A stretch of DNA of 64,000 bases from Kocuria rhizophila DC2201 (GCF_000010285.1 NC_010617.1:992001-1056000), one strand, 5' to 3'; shown: positions 32,509 through 44,191, counted from the stretch's first letter. The notes: generated by a model not told the origin, from the sequence alone. Program-made: numbers and translations.

Positions 32509-32538
32509 CCCGGGGGCCGTCTCGCGACGGCCCCCGGG
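32509..32538 (-). terminator. perfect 13 bp hairpin after kgd
   Basis: CCCGGGGGCCGTC and GACGGCCCCCGGG around TCGC. It lies 70 bases past the kgd stop on the minus strand. Confidence 0.8.
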
Positions 32539-32610
32539 CGGGTCATGCCCTGTGATCGGGCGGGGACGTACGACGCCGCGCAGCTCGCGGTCCCGTGCGC
32601 CGGGCGGCAC

Positions 32611-35600
32611 TCACTCGCCGCGGTCGAACGCCTGCTGCACCAGGGTCTCCAGCTCCGCCGCGTGGCGCTTGGCCGAGCCGTTGGCGGGGGAGGCCGAGGC
32701 GGGGCGGGACGCGAGCGTGACCGGGCGGTCCAGCTGCGGCACGAGGTTCACGGCCATGAACGGCCACGCACCCTGGTTGGCGGGTTCGTCCTGAGCCCAC
32801 AGGATCCGGGCCTCCGGGTAGCGCGCCAGCTGTTCTTTGATCTCGTCCACGGGCAGCGGGTAGAGCTGCTCCACGCGCACGATCGCGGTGGAGTGGTCGT
32901 CCGAGTTCTTCCGCTGGGTCACGAGGTCGTAGTACAACCGACCGGAGACCAGGATGACGTCGGTGACCTTGGCGTCGTCGAGCCCGGCGGTGTCGGGGAT
33001 GACCGTCTGGAAGCCGCCCTGCGTGAACTCCTCCACCGGGGACGCCGCGGCCTTCAGGCGCAGCAGCTGCTTGGGCGTGGCCACGATCAGCGGGCGGCGC
33101 GGCCGGGAGTAGGCCTGGCGGCGCAGCAGGTGGAAGTGGTTGGCCGGGGTGGAGGGCTGGGCCACGATCATGTTCTTCTCGGCGCACAGCGTCAGGAAGC
33201 GCTCGATGCGCGCAGAGGAGTGGTCCGGGCCCTGGCCCTCGAAGCCGTGGGGCAGCAGCAGCACCAGGTTGGAGCGCTGGCCCCACTTCTGCTCCGCGGA
33301 GGAGATGAACTCGTCCACGATGGTCTGTGCGCCGTTGGTGAAGTCACCGAACTGCGCCTCCCACACGGTCAGCGCCTCGGGCCGCTCCACGGAGTAGCCG
33401 TACTCGAAGCCCAGCACCCCGTACTCGGAGAGCAGGGAGTTGTAGATCGAGAAGTGCGCCTGGTCCGCGGAGAGGTTGTTCAGTGGCGTCCACTCCGCAC
33501 CGTTCTCGGCGTCGAAGAACACGGCCTGGCGCTGGGTGAAGGTGCCGCGGCGCACGTCCTGCCCGGACATCCGCACGGGCACGCCGTCCATGAGCACGGA
33601 GCCGAAGGCCATCAGCTCGCCCATGCCCCAGTCGATGCCGCCCTCGCGGGTCATGTCCCGGCGCTTCTCCGCGAGCTTCTTGAGCTTGCGGTGCATGGTG
33701 AAGCCCTCGGGCATCTGCACGTAGGCGTCGCCGATGCGCTGGGCGGTCTCCGGGGAGATGGCCGTGGACTTGGGCACCGAGACCCCCGAGTCCGCCTGCT
33801 GGGCGGAGGGGCGCTCGATGTTGGCGATCGCGGCGGCGTCCCCGGTGACGAGCGGGACCGTGGAGGTCTGGGCCTCATGGGTCTCGGCGAAGACCCGCTC
33901 CAGGCGCTCCTGGTAGTCCTTCAGCGCGCGGTCCGCCTCCTCCTGGGTGATGTCCCCGCGGCCCACGAGGTTCTCGGTGTAGACCTTGCGAGTCGAGCGC
34001 TTGCCGTCGATCAGGGAGTACATCAGCGGTTGGGTCATCGAGGGGTCGTCGCCCTCGTTGTGGCCGCGGCGGCGGTAGCACACGAGGTCGATCACGACGT
34101 CGTGGTGGAAGCGCTGGCGGTACTCGAAGGCCAGCTGCGCCACACGGGTCACGGCCTCGGGGTCGTCCGCGTTGACGTGGAAGATGGGGGCCTGCACGGT
34201 GCGGGCCACGTCCGTGGAGTAGGTGGAGGTGCGTCCCGCGGACGGTGCCGTGGTGAAGCCCACCTGGTTGTTGACCACCACGTGGATGGTGCCGCCCACG
34301 GTGTAGCCCTCGAGCCCGGACATCTGCATGACCTCGTAGACGATGCCCTGCCCGGCCATGGCGGCGTCCCCGTGGACCTGGATCGGCAGCACGGGGAACT
34401 CGCCGTCGCCCTCTGGCCCGGCACCCAGCACGTCCGTCTTGGCGCGCGCGATGCCCTCGATCACGGGGTCCGCGGCCTCCAGGTGGGAGGGGTTCGCGGC
34501 CAGGTACACCTGGGTCTCGTTGCCGTTGTCGGACGTGAACACGCCCTCCGTGCCCAGGTGGTACTTCACGTCGCCCGAGCCCTCGGCGGCACGGGGGTCC
34601 TGGCTGCCCTCGAACTCGCGGAACACCTGGGCGTAGGACTTGCCCGCGATGTTGGTGAGCACGTTCAGGCGCCCGCGGTGGGCCATGGCGATGCCCACGC
34701 CCGCGAGGGAGGCGTCCGCTGCCTCGGACATGATGGCGTCGAGCAGCGGGATCAGGGACTCGCCGCCCTCCAGGGAGAAGCGCTTCTGGCCCACGTACTT
34801 GGTCTGCAGGAAGGTCTCGAAGGCCTCCGCGGCGTTGAGCCGCTCCAGGATGTGGAACTGCTCCTCGCGAGAGGGCTTCTGGTAGTCGCGCTCGAGCTTG
34901 GACTGGAACCACTCGCGCTGCTCGGGCTCCTGGATGTGCATGTACTCCACGCCCACGGTGCGGCAGTAGGCGTCCCGCAGCCGGCCCAGGATCACGCGCA
35001 GGGTGAGCAGGTTCTGCCCGCCGAAGCCACCGGTGGGCCACTCGCGCTCGAGGTCCCACAGGGTCAGCCCGTAGGTGCGGATGTCGAGGTCCGGGTGCTT
35101 GCGCATCACGTACTCGAGCGGGTTGGTGTCCGCCATGAGGTGCCCGCGCACGCGGTAGGAGTGGATCAGCTGCTGGATCCGGGCGACCTTGTTGATCTGG
35201 ATCTCCGGGTTGACCTGGTTGTCCACTGCCCAGCGCACGGGCTCATAGGGGATCCGCAGGGCCTCGAAGATGTGGTCGTAGAAGTCGTCCCCGCCCAGCA
35301 GGTAGTGCTCCACGAGCTTGAGGAACTCGCCGGAGCCGGCGCCCTGGATCACGCGGTGGTCGTAGGTGGAGGTCAGGGTGATGACCTTGGAGACGGCGTT
35401 GCGGGCAATCGTGCGGGGGGAGGCGCCCTTGTACTCGGCGGGGTAGTCCAGCGCGCCCACGCCGATAATGCAGGCCTGGCCCTTGGACAGCCGCGGCACG
35501 GAGTGCACGGTGCCGATCCCGCCCGGGTTGGTCAGCGAGACGGTGGTGCCGGAGTAGTCCTCCATGGTCAGCGCGCCGTTGCGACCGCGCTTGACGATGT

Positions 35601-36435
35601 CCTCGTAGGAGGTCCAGAACTCCTGGAAGGACATGGTCTCGGCGCCCTTGATGTTGGGCACCACCAGGTTGCGGGAGCCGTCCTTGTTGGGGATGTCGAT
35701 GGCGATCCCGAAGTTCACGTGCGCCGGGTGGATCGCGGCGGGCTTGCCGTCGGACTCGTCGTAGACCACGTTCATGGACGGGAAGCTGGACAGCGCACGG
35801 ATCACGGCGTAGCCCACCAGGTGGGTGAAGGAGACCTTGCCGCCGCGGTTGCGGGCCAGGTGCGAGTTGATCACCATGCGGTTGTCGATCAGCAGCTTGG
35901 CGGGCACGGCGCGCACGGTGGTGGCGGTGGGCACGCTCAGGGAGGCGTCCATGTTGGCGGCCACGGCCTTGGCGGGTCCGCGCAGCTTGACCACCTTGTC
36001 CTCGGCGGGCTTCTCGGGGGCCTTGGCCGGGGTGTCCTCCTTGCGGTCCTCCGGCTGGGCGCGGATGGGACGCTTGGTGGCGGATCCCTCGGGGCTGTCA
36101 GCTTCGGTGTCCACGCCCTCGGGCCGTCCTTTCGCCTTGGCGCCGGTCGCTGCGGGAGCAGGGGACTGCGCGCGATCGGCCTTCTGAGGGGTCTTGGCGG
36201 CCGCGGGGGCCGACGACTTGCGTGCGGCGGGCGCGGGCGTGGTGCTCGCGGCCGGGCGCTCGCGGGCCGTCTCGGGTGCCGGGGTGCCGTCCTCGGCCGC
36301 CATCTGCTCGAAGATGGGCCACCACTTCTTGTCCACGGAGTTCTTGTCCGCCTGGTACTTCTCGAACAGCTCGTCCACGAGCCACTCGTTGCCGGCAAAC
36401 TCTTCGGGGATCAGGTGATGCGGCTGGTCTGGCAC
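32611..36435 (-). CDS. kgd: multifunctional 2-oxoglutarate dehydrogenase E1/decarboxylase (Kgd)
   Basis: 1274 residues from a GTG. Domains in order: E1o N-terminal segment (NEWLVDELFEKYQADKNSVD); a 100-residue Pro/Ala/Lys linker; an E2-type succinyltransferase domain (about 135-370) with catalytic His in TYDHRVIQGA; then the thiamine-diphosphate E1 domain with GDAAMAGQGIVYEVMQMSGL near 690. There is no lipoyl domain, as is normal for the actinobacterial fusion, which works with a separate E2/E3. It feeds the TCA cycle. In related bacteria the FHA protein GarA inhibits it. Confidence 0.96.
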   Translation of the reverse strand: MPDQPHHLIPEEFAGNEWLVDELFEKYQADKNSVDKKWWPIFEQMAAEDGTPAPETARERPAASTTPAPAARKSSAPAAAKTPQKADRAQSPAPAATGAKAKGRPEGVDTEADSPEGSATKRPIRAQPEDRKEDTPAKAPEKPAEDKVVKLRGPAKAVAANMDASLSVPTATTVRAVPAKLLIDNRMVINSHLARNRGGKVSFTHLVGYAVIRALSSFPSMNVVYDESDGKPAAIHPAHVNFGIAIDIPNKDGSRNLVVPNIKGAETMSFQEFWTSYEDIVKRGRNGALTMEDYSGTTVSLTNPGGIGTVHSVPRLSKGQACIIGVGALDYPAEYKGASPRTIARNAVSKVITLTSTYDHRVIQGAGSGEFLKLVEHYLLGGDDFYDHIFEALRIPYEPVRWAVDNQVNPEIQINKVARIQQLIHSYRVRGHLMADTNPLEYVMRKHPDLDIRTYGLTLWDLEREWPTGGFGGQNLLTLRVILGRLRDAYCRTVGVEYMHIQEPEQREWFQSKLERDYQKPSREEQFHILERLNAAEAFETFLQTKYVGQKRFSLEGGESLIPLLDAIMSEAADASLAGVGIAMAHRGRLNVLTNIAGKSYAQVFREFEGSQDPRAAEGSGDVKYHLGTEGVFTSDNGNETQVYLAANPSHLEAADPVIEGIARAKTDVLGAGPEGDGEFPVLPIQVHGDAAMAGQGIVYEVMQMSGLEGYTVGGTIHVVVNNQVGFTTAPSAGRTSTYSTDVARTVQAPIFHVNADDPEAVTRVAQLAFEYRQRFHHDVVIDLVCYRRRGHNEGDDPSMTQPLMYSLIDGKRSTRKVYTENLVGRGDITQEEADRALKDYQERLERVFAETHEAQTSTVPLVTGDAAAIANIERPSAQQADSGVSVPKSTAISPETAQRIGDAYVQMPEGFTMHRKLKKLAEKRRDMTREGGIDWGMGELMAFGSVLMDGVPVRMSGQDVRRGTFTQRQAVFFDAENGAEWTPLNNLSADQAHFSIYNSLLSEYGVLGFEYGYSVERPEALTVWEAQFGDFTNGAQTIVDEFISSAEQKWGQRSNLVLLLPHGFEGQGPDHSSARIERFLTLCAEKNMIVAQPSTPANHFHLLRRQAYSRPRRPLIVATPKQLLRLKAAASPVEEFTQGGFQTVIPDTAGLDDAKVTDVILVSGRLYYDLVTQRKNSDDHSTAIVRVEQLYPLPVDEIKEQLARYPEARILWAQDEPANQGAWPFMAVNLVPQLDRPVTLASRPASASPANGSAKRHAAELETLVQQAFDRGE

Positions 36436-38416
<1,981 letters not shown>

Positions 38417-38444
38417 CCCGGCGACGTTCTCATCCCCGGTCTAG

Positions 38445-38498
38445 ATGAGAATGGTTAGTGATATGATCGCCGTCAGTTTTGATGACACTGATTCTCAT
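38445..38498 (+). promoter_or_regulatory. putative Zur-controlled promoter of the znu operon
   Basis: ATGAGAAT (38445-38452) and its inverse ATTCTCAT (38491-38498) flank a -10-like TATGAT (38462-38467). Each arm extends toward a Zur-box pattern (TGAnAATnnnnnTCA). A repressor bound here would block the promoter. A Zur-like gene lies at the end of the locus. Confidence 0.6.
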
Positions 38499-38542
38499 CG
38501 CGCCCGGGAGCGGAGCGCGGCGGGGATCCGAGCTGGGAGCTG

Positions 38543-39520
38543 ATGCCCGTGACCGATCGCACCACCCGCCCCGTGGCCAGGACCGCGGCGGCCCTCGCCG
38601 CCCTGGGCGCCCTGACCCTGACCGGCTGCTCGGCCGGCGGCACACCGGAGACCGGGCAGTCTGCGGGTGGCGAGCAGAGGATCCGGGTGGTCACCTCCAC
38701 GAACGTCTACGCGGACCTCGCGGCCCAGGTGGGCGGGGACAAGGTGGAGGCCACGCCGGTGATCGACTCCACGGCCCAGGACCCGCACTCCTACGAGGCC
38801 ACCCCCCAGGACCGGCTGGCGGTGGAGAAGGCCGACCTCGTGGTCCGCAACGGCGGTGGCTACGACGAGTTCATGAGCGACCTCTCGCCGCAGGGCCAGC
38901 ACGTGGTGGACGCCGTGGCGGCCTCCGGGCTGCAGTCCGAGGACCAGAAGAAGCAGACCGAGGAGCACGACCACGCCGCGGGGGACGCGCACCACCACCA
39001 CGGAGGGTTCAACGAGCACGTGTGGTACGACGTGGAGTCCATGTCCACCGTGGTGGAGCGCATCGCGCAGCAGCTGGGGGAGGTGGACCAGCAGAACCGG
39101 CAGTACTACGCGGACAACGCCGCGACCCTGCGCACGGAGCTCTCGGGGGTGGAGCGGCGCGTCAAGGGCATCGGGGGCAGCGGCGGGTACGTGGCCACCG
39201 AACCCGTGCCCGGCTACCTCCTGGAGGACGCCGGTCTGCACGACGACACCCCGGCCGCGTTCACCGAGGCCGTGGACGCCGGCTCGGACGCCCCGGCGGC
39301 CGTGCTCAACGAGACGCTCGAGCTGGTGCGCGGGGACCACGTGGCCATGCTGGCGTTCAACAAGCAGACGTCCACGGGCCAGACCGAGCGGCTGCGCACC
39401 ACCGCCCAGGACTCCGGCAAGCCCGTGGTGGAGTTCACCGAGACCATCCCGGACGGCATGACGTACCAGCAGTGGATGGGCGAGAACGTGGACCACGTGG
39501 CCCAGGCCCTGAAGAAGTAG
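38543..39520 (+). CDS. znuA: zinc ABC transporter substrate-binding lipoprotein
   Basis: 325 residues. Signal peptide with lipobox LTGC near residue 29. It belongs to the ZnuA/TroA family: DPHSYEATPQD provides one metal His, a His-rich loop EEHDHAAGDAHHHHGG precedes the second (FNEHVWYD), and FTETIPDGMTYQQWM is near the end. The His-rich loop is typical of zinc rather than manganese proteins. It captures zinc outside the cell for ZnuBC. It is the first gene of the operon. Confidence 0.92.
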   Translation: MPVTDRTTRPVARTAAALAALGALTLTGCSAGGTPETGQSAGGEQRIRVVTSTNVYADLAAQVGGDKVEATPVIDSTAQDPHSYEATPQDRLAVEKADLVVRNGGGYDEFMSDLSPQGQHVVDAVAASGLQSEDQKKQTEEHDHAAGDAHHHHGGFNEHVWYDVESMSTVVERIAQQLGEVDQQNRQYYADNAATLRTELSGVERRVKGIGGSGGYVATEPVPGYLLEDAGLHDDTPAAFTEAVDAGSDAPAAVLNETLELVRGDHVAMLAFNKQTSTGQTERLRTTAQDSGKPVVEFTETIPDGMTYQQWMGENVDHVAQALKK

Positions 39521-39524
39521 GGGC

Positions 39525-40418
39525 GTGGACCCGGTGACAGCACGCACGACTGCCGGCTCCCCGGCGGCGGACCCCGCGGCGGGACAGGGACGCGCGGTGG
39601 GCGCCGCCGCGCACCCCGAGCCGGTGATCACGCTCGAGGACGCCCGGCTCTCGTTCGGGGACCGCACCCTGTGGTCCGGGCTCGACCTGAGCGTGGCACC
39701 GGGGGAGTACCTCGCGGTGCTCGGCTCCAACGGCACGGGCAAGACCAGTTTCCTCAAGGTGCTGCTGGGGCTGCTGCCCCTGACCGGCGGGACCGTGAGC
39801 GTCAACGGCACCCGCCCCCGCGCCGCGTCCTCCCGCGTGGGCTACGTGCCCCAGCAGCGCGGCTTCCCCGAGCGCACGCCCCTGCGGGCCCGGGACCTCG
39901 TGGCCCAGGGCGTGGACGGGCACCGCTGGGGCATCCGGCTGCACCCGGCCCGGGTGCACCGCCGCGTGGACGAGCTGCTCGAGCGCGTGGGCGCCACCGA
40001 GTACGCGAACGCCCCCGTGGGGCTGCTCTCCGGCGGTGAGCAGCAGCGGCTGCGCGTGGCCCAGGCGCTCGCGGCGGACCCCACCGTGATGCTGTGCGAC
40101 GAGGCCCTGCTGTCCCTGGACCTGCACCACCAGCACGTGGTCAGCGAGCTGGTGCACGAGCAGCGCCAGCGCACCGGCTGCGCCGTGGTGTTCGTGACGC
40201 ACGACGTGAACCCGATCATCGAGCACGTGGACCGCATCCTGTACCTGGCCAACGGCTCCTTCCGCATCGGCACCCCGGACGAGGTGCTCCGTTCGGACGT
40301 GCTCTCGCAGCTGTACGGCACACGGATCGAGGTGCTGCGCAGCAACGGCCGGATCCTGGTGACCGGAAGCCCCGACAGCACGCACCACACCGACGCCCCC
40401 GAGGAGATCCTCCCGTGA
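39525..40418 (+). CDS. znuC: zinc ABC transporter ATP-binding protein
   Basis: 297 residues from a GTG 4 bases after znuA; a second in-frame GTG at 39534 is possible. Walker A GSNGTGKTS, signature LLSGGEQQRLRVAQ, Walker B VMLCDEALLSLD. In the usual DEPT box the Pro-Thr is changed to Ala-Leu (DEALLSLD). The N-terminal 35 residues are an Ala/Gly-rich extension. It energises zinc uptake with ZnuB. Confidence 0.92.
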   Translation: MDPVTARTTAGSPAADPAAGQGRAVGAAAHPEPVITLEDARLSFGDRTLWSGLDLSVAPGEYLAVLGSNGTGKTSFLKVLLGLLPLTGGTVSVNGTRPRAASSRVGYVPQQRGFPERTPLRARDLVAQGVDGHRWGIRLHPARVHRRVDELLERVGATEYANAPVGLLSGGEQQRLRVAQALAADPTVMLCDEALLSLDLHHQHVVSELVHEQRQRTGCAVVFVTHDVNPIIEHVDRILYLANGSFRIGTPDEVLRSDVLSQLYGTRIEVLRSNGRILVTGSPDSTHHTDAPEEILP

Positions 40419-41332
40419 CCACGGCCGCCATCGACTGGAGCTCGCTGCTGGGCTCCGTGTTCGTCTTCGACAACTACGGCGAGCTGCTGTCCCTGCTGCG
40501 CAACTCGATCTGGGCGGGGGCGGTGCTCGGGCTCGTGGGCGGGCTCGTGGGCACGTTCGTGATGATGCGGGACCTGGCCTTCTCCGTGCACGGGATCGCG
40601 GAGCTCTCCTTCGCGGGCGCGGCCGCTGCCCTGCTGGTGGGCGGGGACGTGGTCACGGGTTCGCTCGTGGGCTCGGTGCTTGCGGCGCTGATCATGGGCT
40701 TCACGGGGCTGCGGGCGCGCGAGGGCAACTCCTTCGTGGGGGTGCTGATGCCGTTCGGGCTGGGCCTGGGGATCCTGTTCCTGTCCCTCTACGAGGGGCG
40801 CTCCTCCAACAAGTTCTCGCTGCTCACGGGCCAGATCGTCTCGGTCTCGTCCCTGCAGCTGACCTCGATGCTCGCCCTGTCCGCGGTGGTGGTCGTGGCA
40901 CTCGTGGCGCTGTGGCGCCCGCTGACGTTCGCGAGCACGGACCCGATGGTGGCGCAGGCCAAGGGACTGCCGGTGCGGGGGCTGGCCATCGCGTTCATGG
41001 TGCTGCTGGGAATCTCGGTGGCGCTGTCGGTGCAGATCGTGGGCTCGCTGCTCGTGCTCGCGCTGCTGATCACGCCGGCCGCGGCGGCCATGAACCTCAC
41101 GGCGAGCCCCGTGCGCACCGTGGTGCTCTCGGTGGTCTTCGCGGAGCTCGCCATGGTGGGCGGCATCCTGCTCGCGCTCGGCGGGAACCTCCCCATCAGC
41201 CCGTACGTCACCACCATCTCGTTCGTGCTGTGGCTGCTGTCCCGGGTGGTGCGCGCGGTGCGGGAGCGCTCGTCCTCCTACCGCCGCACGACGACGCCGC
41301 AGGGCTCCGGCGCGCAGCGCACCGTCGCCTGA
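40415..41332 (+). CDS. znuB: zinc ABC transporter permease
   Basis: 305 residues. The GTG overlaps the znuC stop (GTGA). It is an ABC-3 family permease with about eight helices. Family motifs include VMMRDLAFSVHGIAELSFAG and the C-terminal LLVLALLITPAAAAMNLT. It is the last gene of the zinc uptake operon. Confidence 0.92.
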   Translation: MTTAAIDWSSLLGSVFVFDNYGELLSLLRNSIWAGAVLGLVGGLVGTFVMMRDLAFSVHGIAELSFAGAAAALLVGGDVVTGSLVGSVLAALIMGFTGLRAREGNSFVGVLMPFGLGLGILFLSLYEGRSSNKFSLLTGQIVSVSSLQLTSMLALSAVVVVALVALWRPLTFASTDPMVAQAKGLPVRGLAIAFMVLLGISVALSVQIVGSLLVLALLITPAAAAMNLTASPVRTVVLSVVFAELAMVGGILLALGGNLPISPYVTTISFVLWLLSRVVRAVRERSSSYRRTTTPQGSGAQRTVA

Positions 41333-41396
41333 GCGCGGGGCTCCCAGCAGGGCGACCACCGCGGCGACCCCGGCACGGCACCGCAGGCGCGACGGC

Positions 41397-42356
41397 TCAG
41401 AACAGGACGTCGAGGGAGGCGGGAAGCACCCGCAGCGACACGGGCAGCGGACCCAGCCGTTCGCCGTCGCCGTACGCGGTGTCCCCGCGGGACTTCCGGC
41501 CACCCGTGCCCGCGACGGCCACGGAGGCCGCCACGGCGGGTTCCACCGCCACCTCGGGCAGCAGCTCGTGGGTGCCCAGCCGCAGGCGGGGCAGCGAGGT
41601 CACGAACGTCACGGGGCCCACGTCGGAGACCATGAACAGCTCCGCCGCGCCGTCCCGGGCGTCCGCGCGGGGCACGATCCTCAGCCCGCCCCCGATCGAG
41701 GACGTGTTGGCGAACGTGAGCAGTGTGAGGTTCCGCCGCGCGGTGTGCGGCCGCCCGTCCGGGGACGTCCACGAGAGGTCGTAGCACCGTGCGCGCAGCC
41801 GCACGAGGTCCACGGCCAGCGCGGCCGTGTACTTGGCGGAGGCCCTGATCCGGTGCCAGCGGTTGGCGCGGGCGTTCACGCGAGCGTCGAGCCCGAGGCA
41901 CACCGCGGTGGCGCACACGTGCCGGGTGCCGTCCGCGCACGTGACGTGCACGAGGTCCATGGCGCGCGGCGGTGACTCCAGCCCGCGCAGCACCCGGCCG
42001 GCGGCGCGCTCGACGTCCCGGGACGCCACCCCGTGGAAGCGCGCGAGATCGTTGCCGGAGCCCGCGGGGACGAGCCCGAGCGGGACGGCGATCCCCTGGT
42101 CCCGGAGGGTGTGCAGGCTCTGCAGGACGAGGTGGACCATGCCGTCACCGCCCACGGCCACCACGGCGGACACCGTCTGGGACCCGGCGCGCAGGGCGGC
42201 CGTGAGGTCGTGGGAGAGCTCCTGGGCGGTGGCTGCCGCCAGGGCGCGCGGCCGGTAGCCCCCGGCGCGCAGGATGCCGGCCGTGCGCTCGCAGGCGTCA
42301 CGGGCGGCCCGCGAGGACCCGTTGTGGACCAGCAGGATCTCCCGGGGCCCGCTCAC
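41397..42356 (-). CDS. diacylglycerol/lipid kinase family protein
   Basis: 319 residues. Motifs: ILLVHNGSSRAARD at the start, VVAVGGDGMVHLVLQSL (nucleotide-binding GGDG) and VPAGSGNDLARF, which define the DAGK catalytic domain (DagK/YegS family). It phosphorylates diacylglycerol or a related lipid. The GTG overlaps the stop of the Zur-like gene (GTGA), so they form one unit, though no link to zinc is known. Confidence 0.88.
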   Translation of the reverse strand: MSGPREILLVHNGSSRAARDACERTAGILRAGGYRPRALAAATAQELSHDLTAALRAGSQTVSAVVAVGGDGMVHLVLQSLHTLRDQGIAVPLGLVPAGSGNDLARFHGVASRDVERAAGRVLRGLESPPRAMDLVHVTCADGTRHVCATAVCLGLDARVNARANRWHRIRASAKYTAALAVDLVRLRARCYDLSWTSPDGRPHTARRNLTLLTFANTSSIGGGLRIVPRADARDGAAELFMVSDVGPVTFVTSLPRLRLGTHELLPEVAVEPAVAASVAVAGTGGRKSRGDTAYGDGERLGPLPVSLRVLPASLDVLF

Positions 42357-42799
42357 CGGGCGGGGTCCGCGGACCCGGCCGCGCGCTCGGCGGCGCGGCA
42401 CTGCTCGCAGATCCCCGAGATCTCCACGGTGTGGTCTACGTCCGCGTAGCCGTAGCGCCGGGCGGTGGCCTCGGCCCACGTCTCCACGTCAGGGGCCTCG
42501 ATCTCCACGGCGGCACCGCACGAGCGGCACACGAGGTGGTGGTGGTGGTGCTGCGCCTCGCACCGGCGGTAGATGGCCTCCCCGTCCGCGGAGCGCAGCA
42601 CGTCCACCTGCCCCAGCTCGGCCATGGACTGCAGGATCCGGTACGTGGTGGCCAGGGACACGGACTCGCCCTGGTCCTTCAGCAGCCGGTGCAGGTCCTG
42701 GGTGGAGATGAAGTCCTCCAGGCGCTGCAGTGCACCGGTCACCGCACGGCGCTGCTTCGTGTTACGAACCTCCGCGGGTTCGGTGGTCTTGGTGCTCAA
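42353..42799 (-). CDS. zur: Fur family regulator, probably Zur
   Basis: 148 residues. The N-terminal winged helix contains TKQRRAVTGALQRLEDFIST and VSLATTYRILQSMAELGQVD. The metal region has HHHHHLVCRSCGAAVEIEAP and the second Cys pair ICEQC, forming the structural zinc site. Its position at the end of the znu locus and the dyads before znuA support Zur over Fur or PerR. The start codon is TTG (a start further in is possible) with AAAGGAC before it. Confidence 0.85.
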   Translation of the reverse strand: MSTKTTEPAEVRNTKQRRAVTGALQRLEDFISTQDLHRLLKDQGESVSLATTYRILQSMAELGQVDVLRSADGEAIYRRCEAQHHHHHLVCRSCGAAVEIEAPDVETWAEATARRYGYADVDHTVEISGICEQCRAAERAAGSADPAR

Positions 42800-42997
42800 C
42801 CCTGGCGTCCTTTCCGCGAGCGGTCGTCCGGGTCATCTTAACGCGCGGCACGGACATGCGCGGCGAGACGGTCCCCGTGCGGGTGGTCCTCGGTCCCCGA
42901 CCACGGGGTCCGGCCCGGGGGCGGTCACGTGCACGGGTCGGGTGCGCCGGGGCCGCCCGTGGGTCGCGGAGACCTCCACGGAGCCCCGGCGGGCCGC

Positions 42998-43003
42998 TAG
43001 GGT
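42998..43003 (+). promoter_or_regulatory. -10 hexamer of the MBL-fold gene, leaderless type
   Basis: TAGGGT ends 6 bases before the ATG at 43010; no ribosome site fits in the gap. Confidence 0.5.
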
Positions 43004-43009
43004 GGCACC

Positions 43010-43672
43010 ATGCTGCTGACCAAGTTCTCCCATTCGTGCGTGCGGCTCGAGAAGGACGGCGCGGTGCTGGTGATCGACCCCGGAACGTTCTCGGAGGTCG
43101 AGGAGGCACTCCACGGAGCGGACACCGTGCTCGTCACGCACGTGCACCCGGACCACTGCGACGTGCCCCGTGTCGCCGCCGTGCTGGAGTCGACACCCGG
43201 TCTCTCGCTCCACGCCCCGGCCGCCGTGGTCGAGGAGCTCTCCCAGCACGTCAGGGACACCTCGCGCCTGCACGCCGTCACCGCGGACACCGCGTTCGAG
43301 GCCGGCCCGTTCTCGGTGACCACCCACGGCGGTCAGCACGCGCTGATCCACCCCCTGATCCCCACCGTGGCCAACGTGGGCTACGTGGTTGACGACGCCG
43401 TGTTCCACCCCGGTGACTCGTTCACGGTTCCGCGCGGGGTCACGGTTCCCACCGTCCTGGTGCCCCTGCACGCGCCGTGGTCCAAGATGTCCGAGGTCAT
43501 CGACTTCGTGATCGCCACCCGGGCCACCACCGTGTTCCAGATCCACGACGCCCTGCTCTCGGAGAACGGCTTCGGCGTGGTCGAGGCGCAGGTCGCCCAC
43601 TTCGCTGGACTCTACGGAACCAGCTACCGCCACCTGTCCCCGCGCGAGAGCGTGGAGATCACCACCAGCTGA
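43010..43672 (+). CDS. MBL-fold metallohydrolase
   Basis: 220 residues. Metal motif THVHPDHCD (HxHxDH) near residue 41, further ligands in FHPGDSF and LVPLHAPWSK. The beginning MLLTKFSHSCVRLEKDGAVL is typical of the UlaG-like (YtnP/L-ascorbate lactonase-like) subgroup. The substrate is not known. A HIT protein gene follows after 46 bases. Confidence 0.85.
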   Translation: MLLTKFSHSCVRLEKDGAVLVIDPGTFSEVEEALHGADTVLVTHVHPDHCDVPRVAAVLESTPGLSLHAPAAVVEELSQHVRDTSRLHAVTADTAFEAGPFSVTTHGGQHALIHPLIPTVANVGYVVDDAVFHPGDSFTVPRGVTVPTVLVPLHAPWSKMSEVIDFVIATRATTVFQIHDALLSENGFGVVEAQVAHFAGLYGTSYRHLSPRESVEITTS

Positions 43673-43718
43673 CCCGGCCGGCGGACCGTCGGCCACCCAC
43701 CGAGGAGAGGACTCCACC

Positions 43719-44150
43719 GTGAGCTCAGTGTTCACCAAGATCATCGAGGGCGAGCTGCCCGGCCGCTTCGTCTGGGCCGACGAACAGTGCGTCGCGTTCC
43801 TGTCCATCCAGCCGCTCGCCCAGGGCCACGTGCTCGTGGTCCCGCGCCGGGAGGTGGACGCGTGGATCAACCTCCCCGAGGAGTTGGCCACCCATCTCAT
43901 GACGGTGTCCCGGGCCATCGGCCGGGCTGTGGACGCCGCCTTCTCCCCGAAGCGCGTGGGCCTCATGATCCAGGGCTTCGAGGTGCCCCACACCCACCTG
44001 CACGTGTGGCCCACCAACTCGATCGAGGAGTTCGACTTCGCGAACGTGGACCGGGACCCGGACGCCGCGCTCATGGACGAGTCCGCCCGCCGGATCCGCG
44101 AGGCACTCGTGGCCCAGGGTCACGAGGACACGGTGCCGTCGCAGCGCTGA
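43719..44150 (+). CDS. HIT family nucleotide hydrolase
   Basis: 143 residues, GTG start preceded by GAGGAGAGG. The histidine triad is HTHLHVWP at residues 94-101. The start SSVFTKIIEGELPGRFVWAD is characteristic of bacterial HinT-like proteins, which hydrolyse adenylated compounds such as AMP-lysine. The active-site triad is complete. Confidence 0.92.
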   Translation: MSSVFTKIIEGELPGRFVWADEQCVAFLSIQPLAQGHVLVVPRREVDAWINLPEELATHLMTVSRAIGRAVDAAFSPKRVGLMIQGFEVPHTHLHVWPTNSIEEFDFANVDRDPDAALMDESARRIREALVAQGHEDTVPSQR

Positions 44151-44163
44151 CGCCCACCGGCCC

Positions 44164-44191
44164 GGGACGCGGGGACGCCGCCCCGCGTCCC
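44164..44191. terminator. 11 bp hairpin between HIT gene and hrpA
   Basis: GGGACGCGGGG (44164-44174) pairs with CCCCGCGTCCC (44181-44191). It lies between two convergent genes. Confidence 0.7.
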
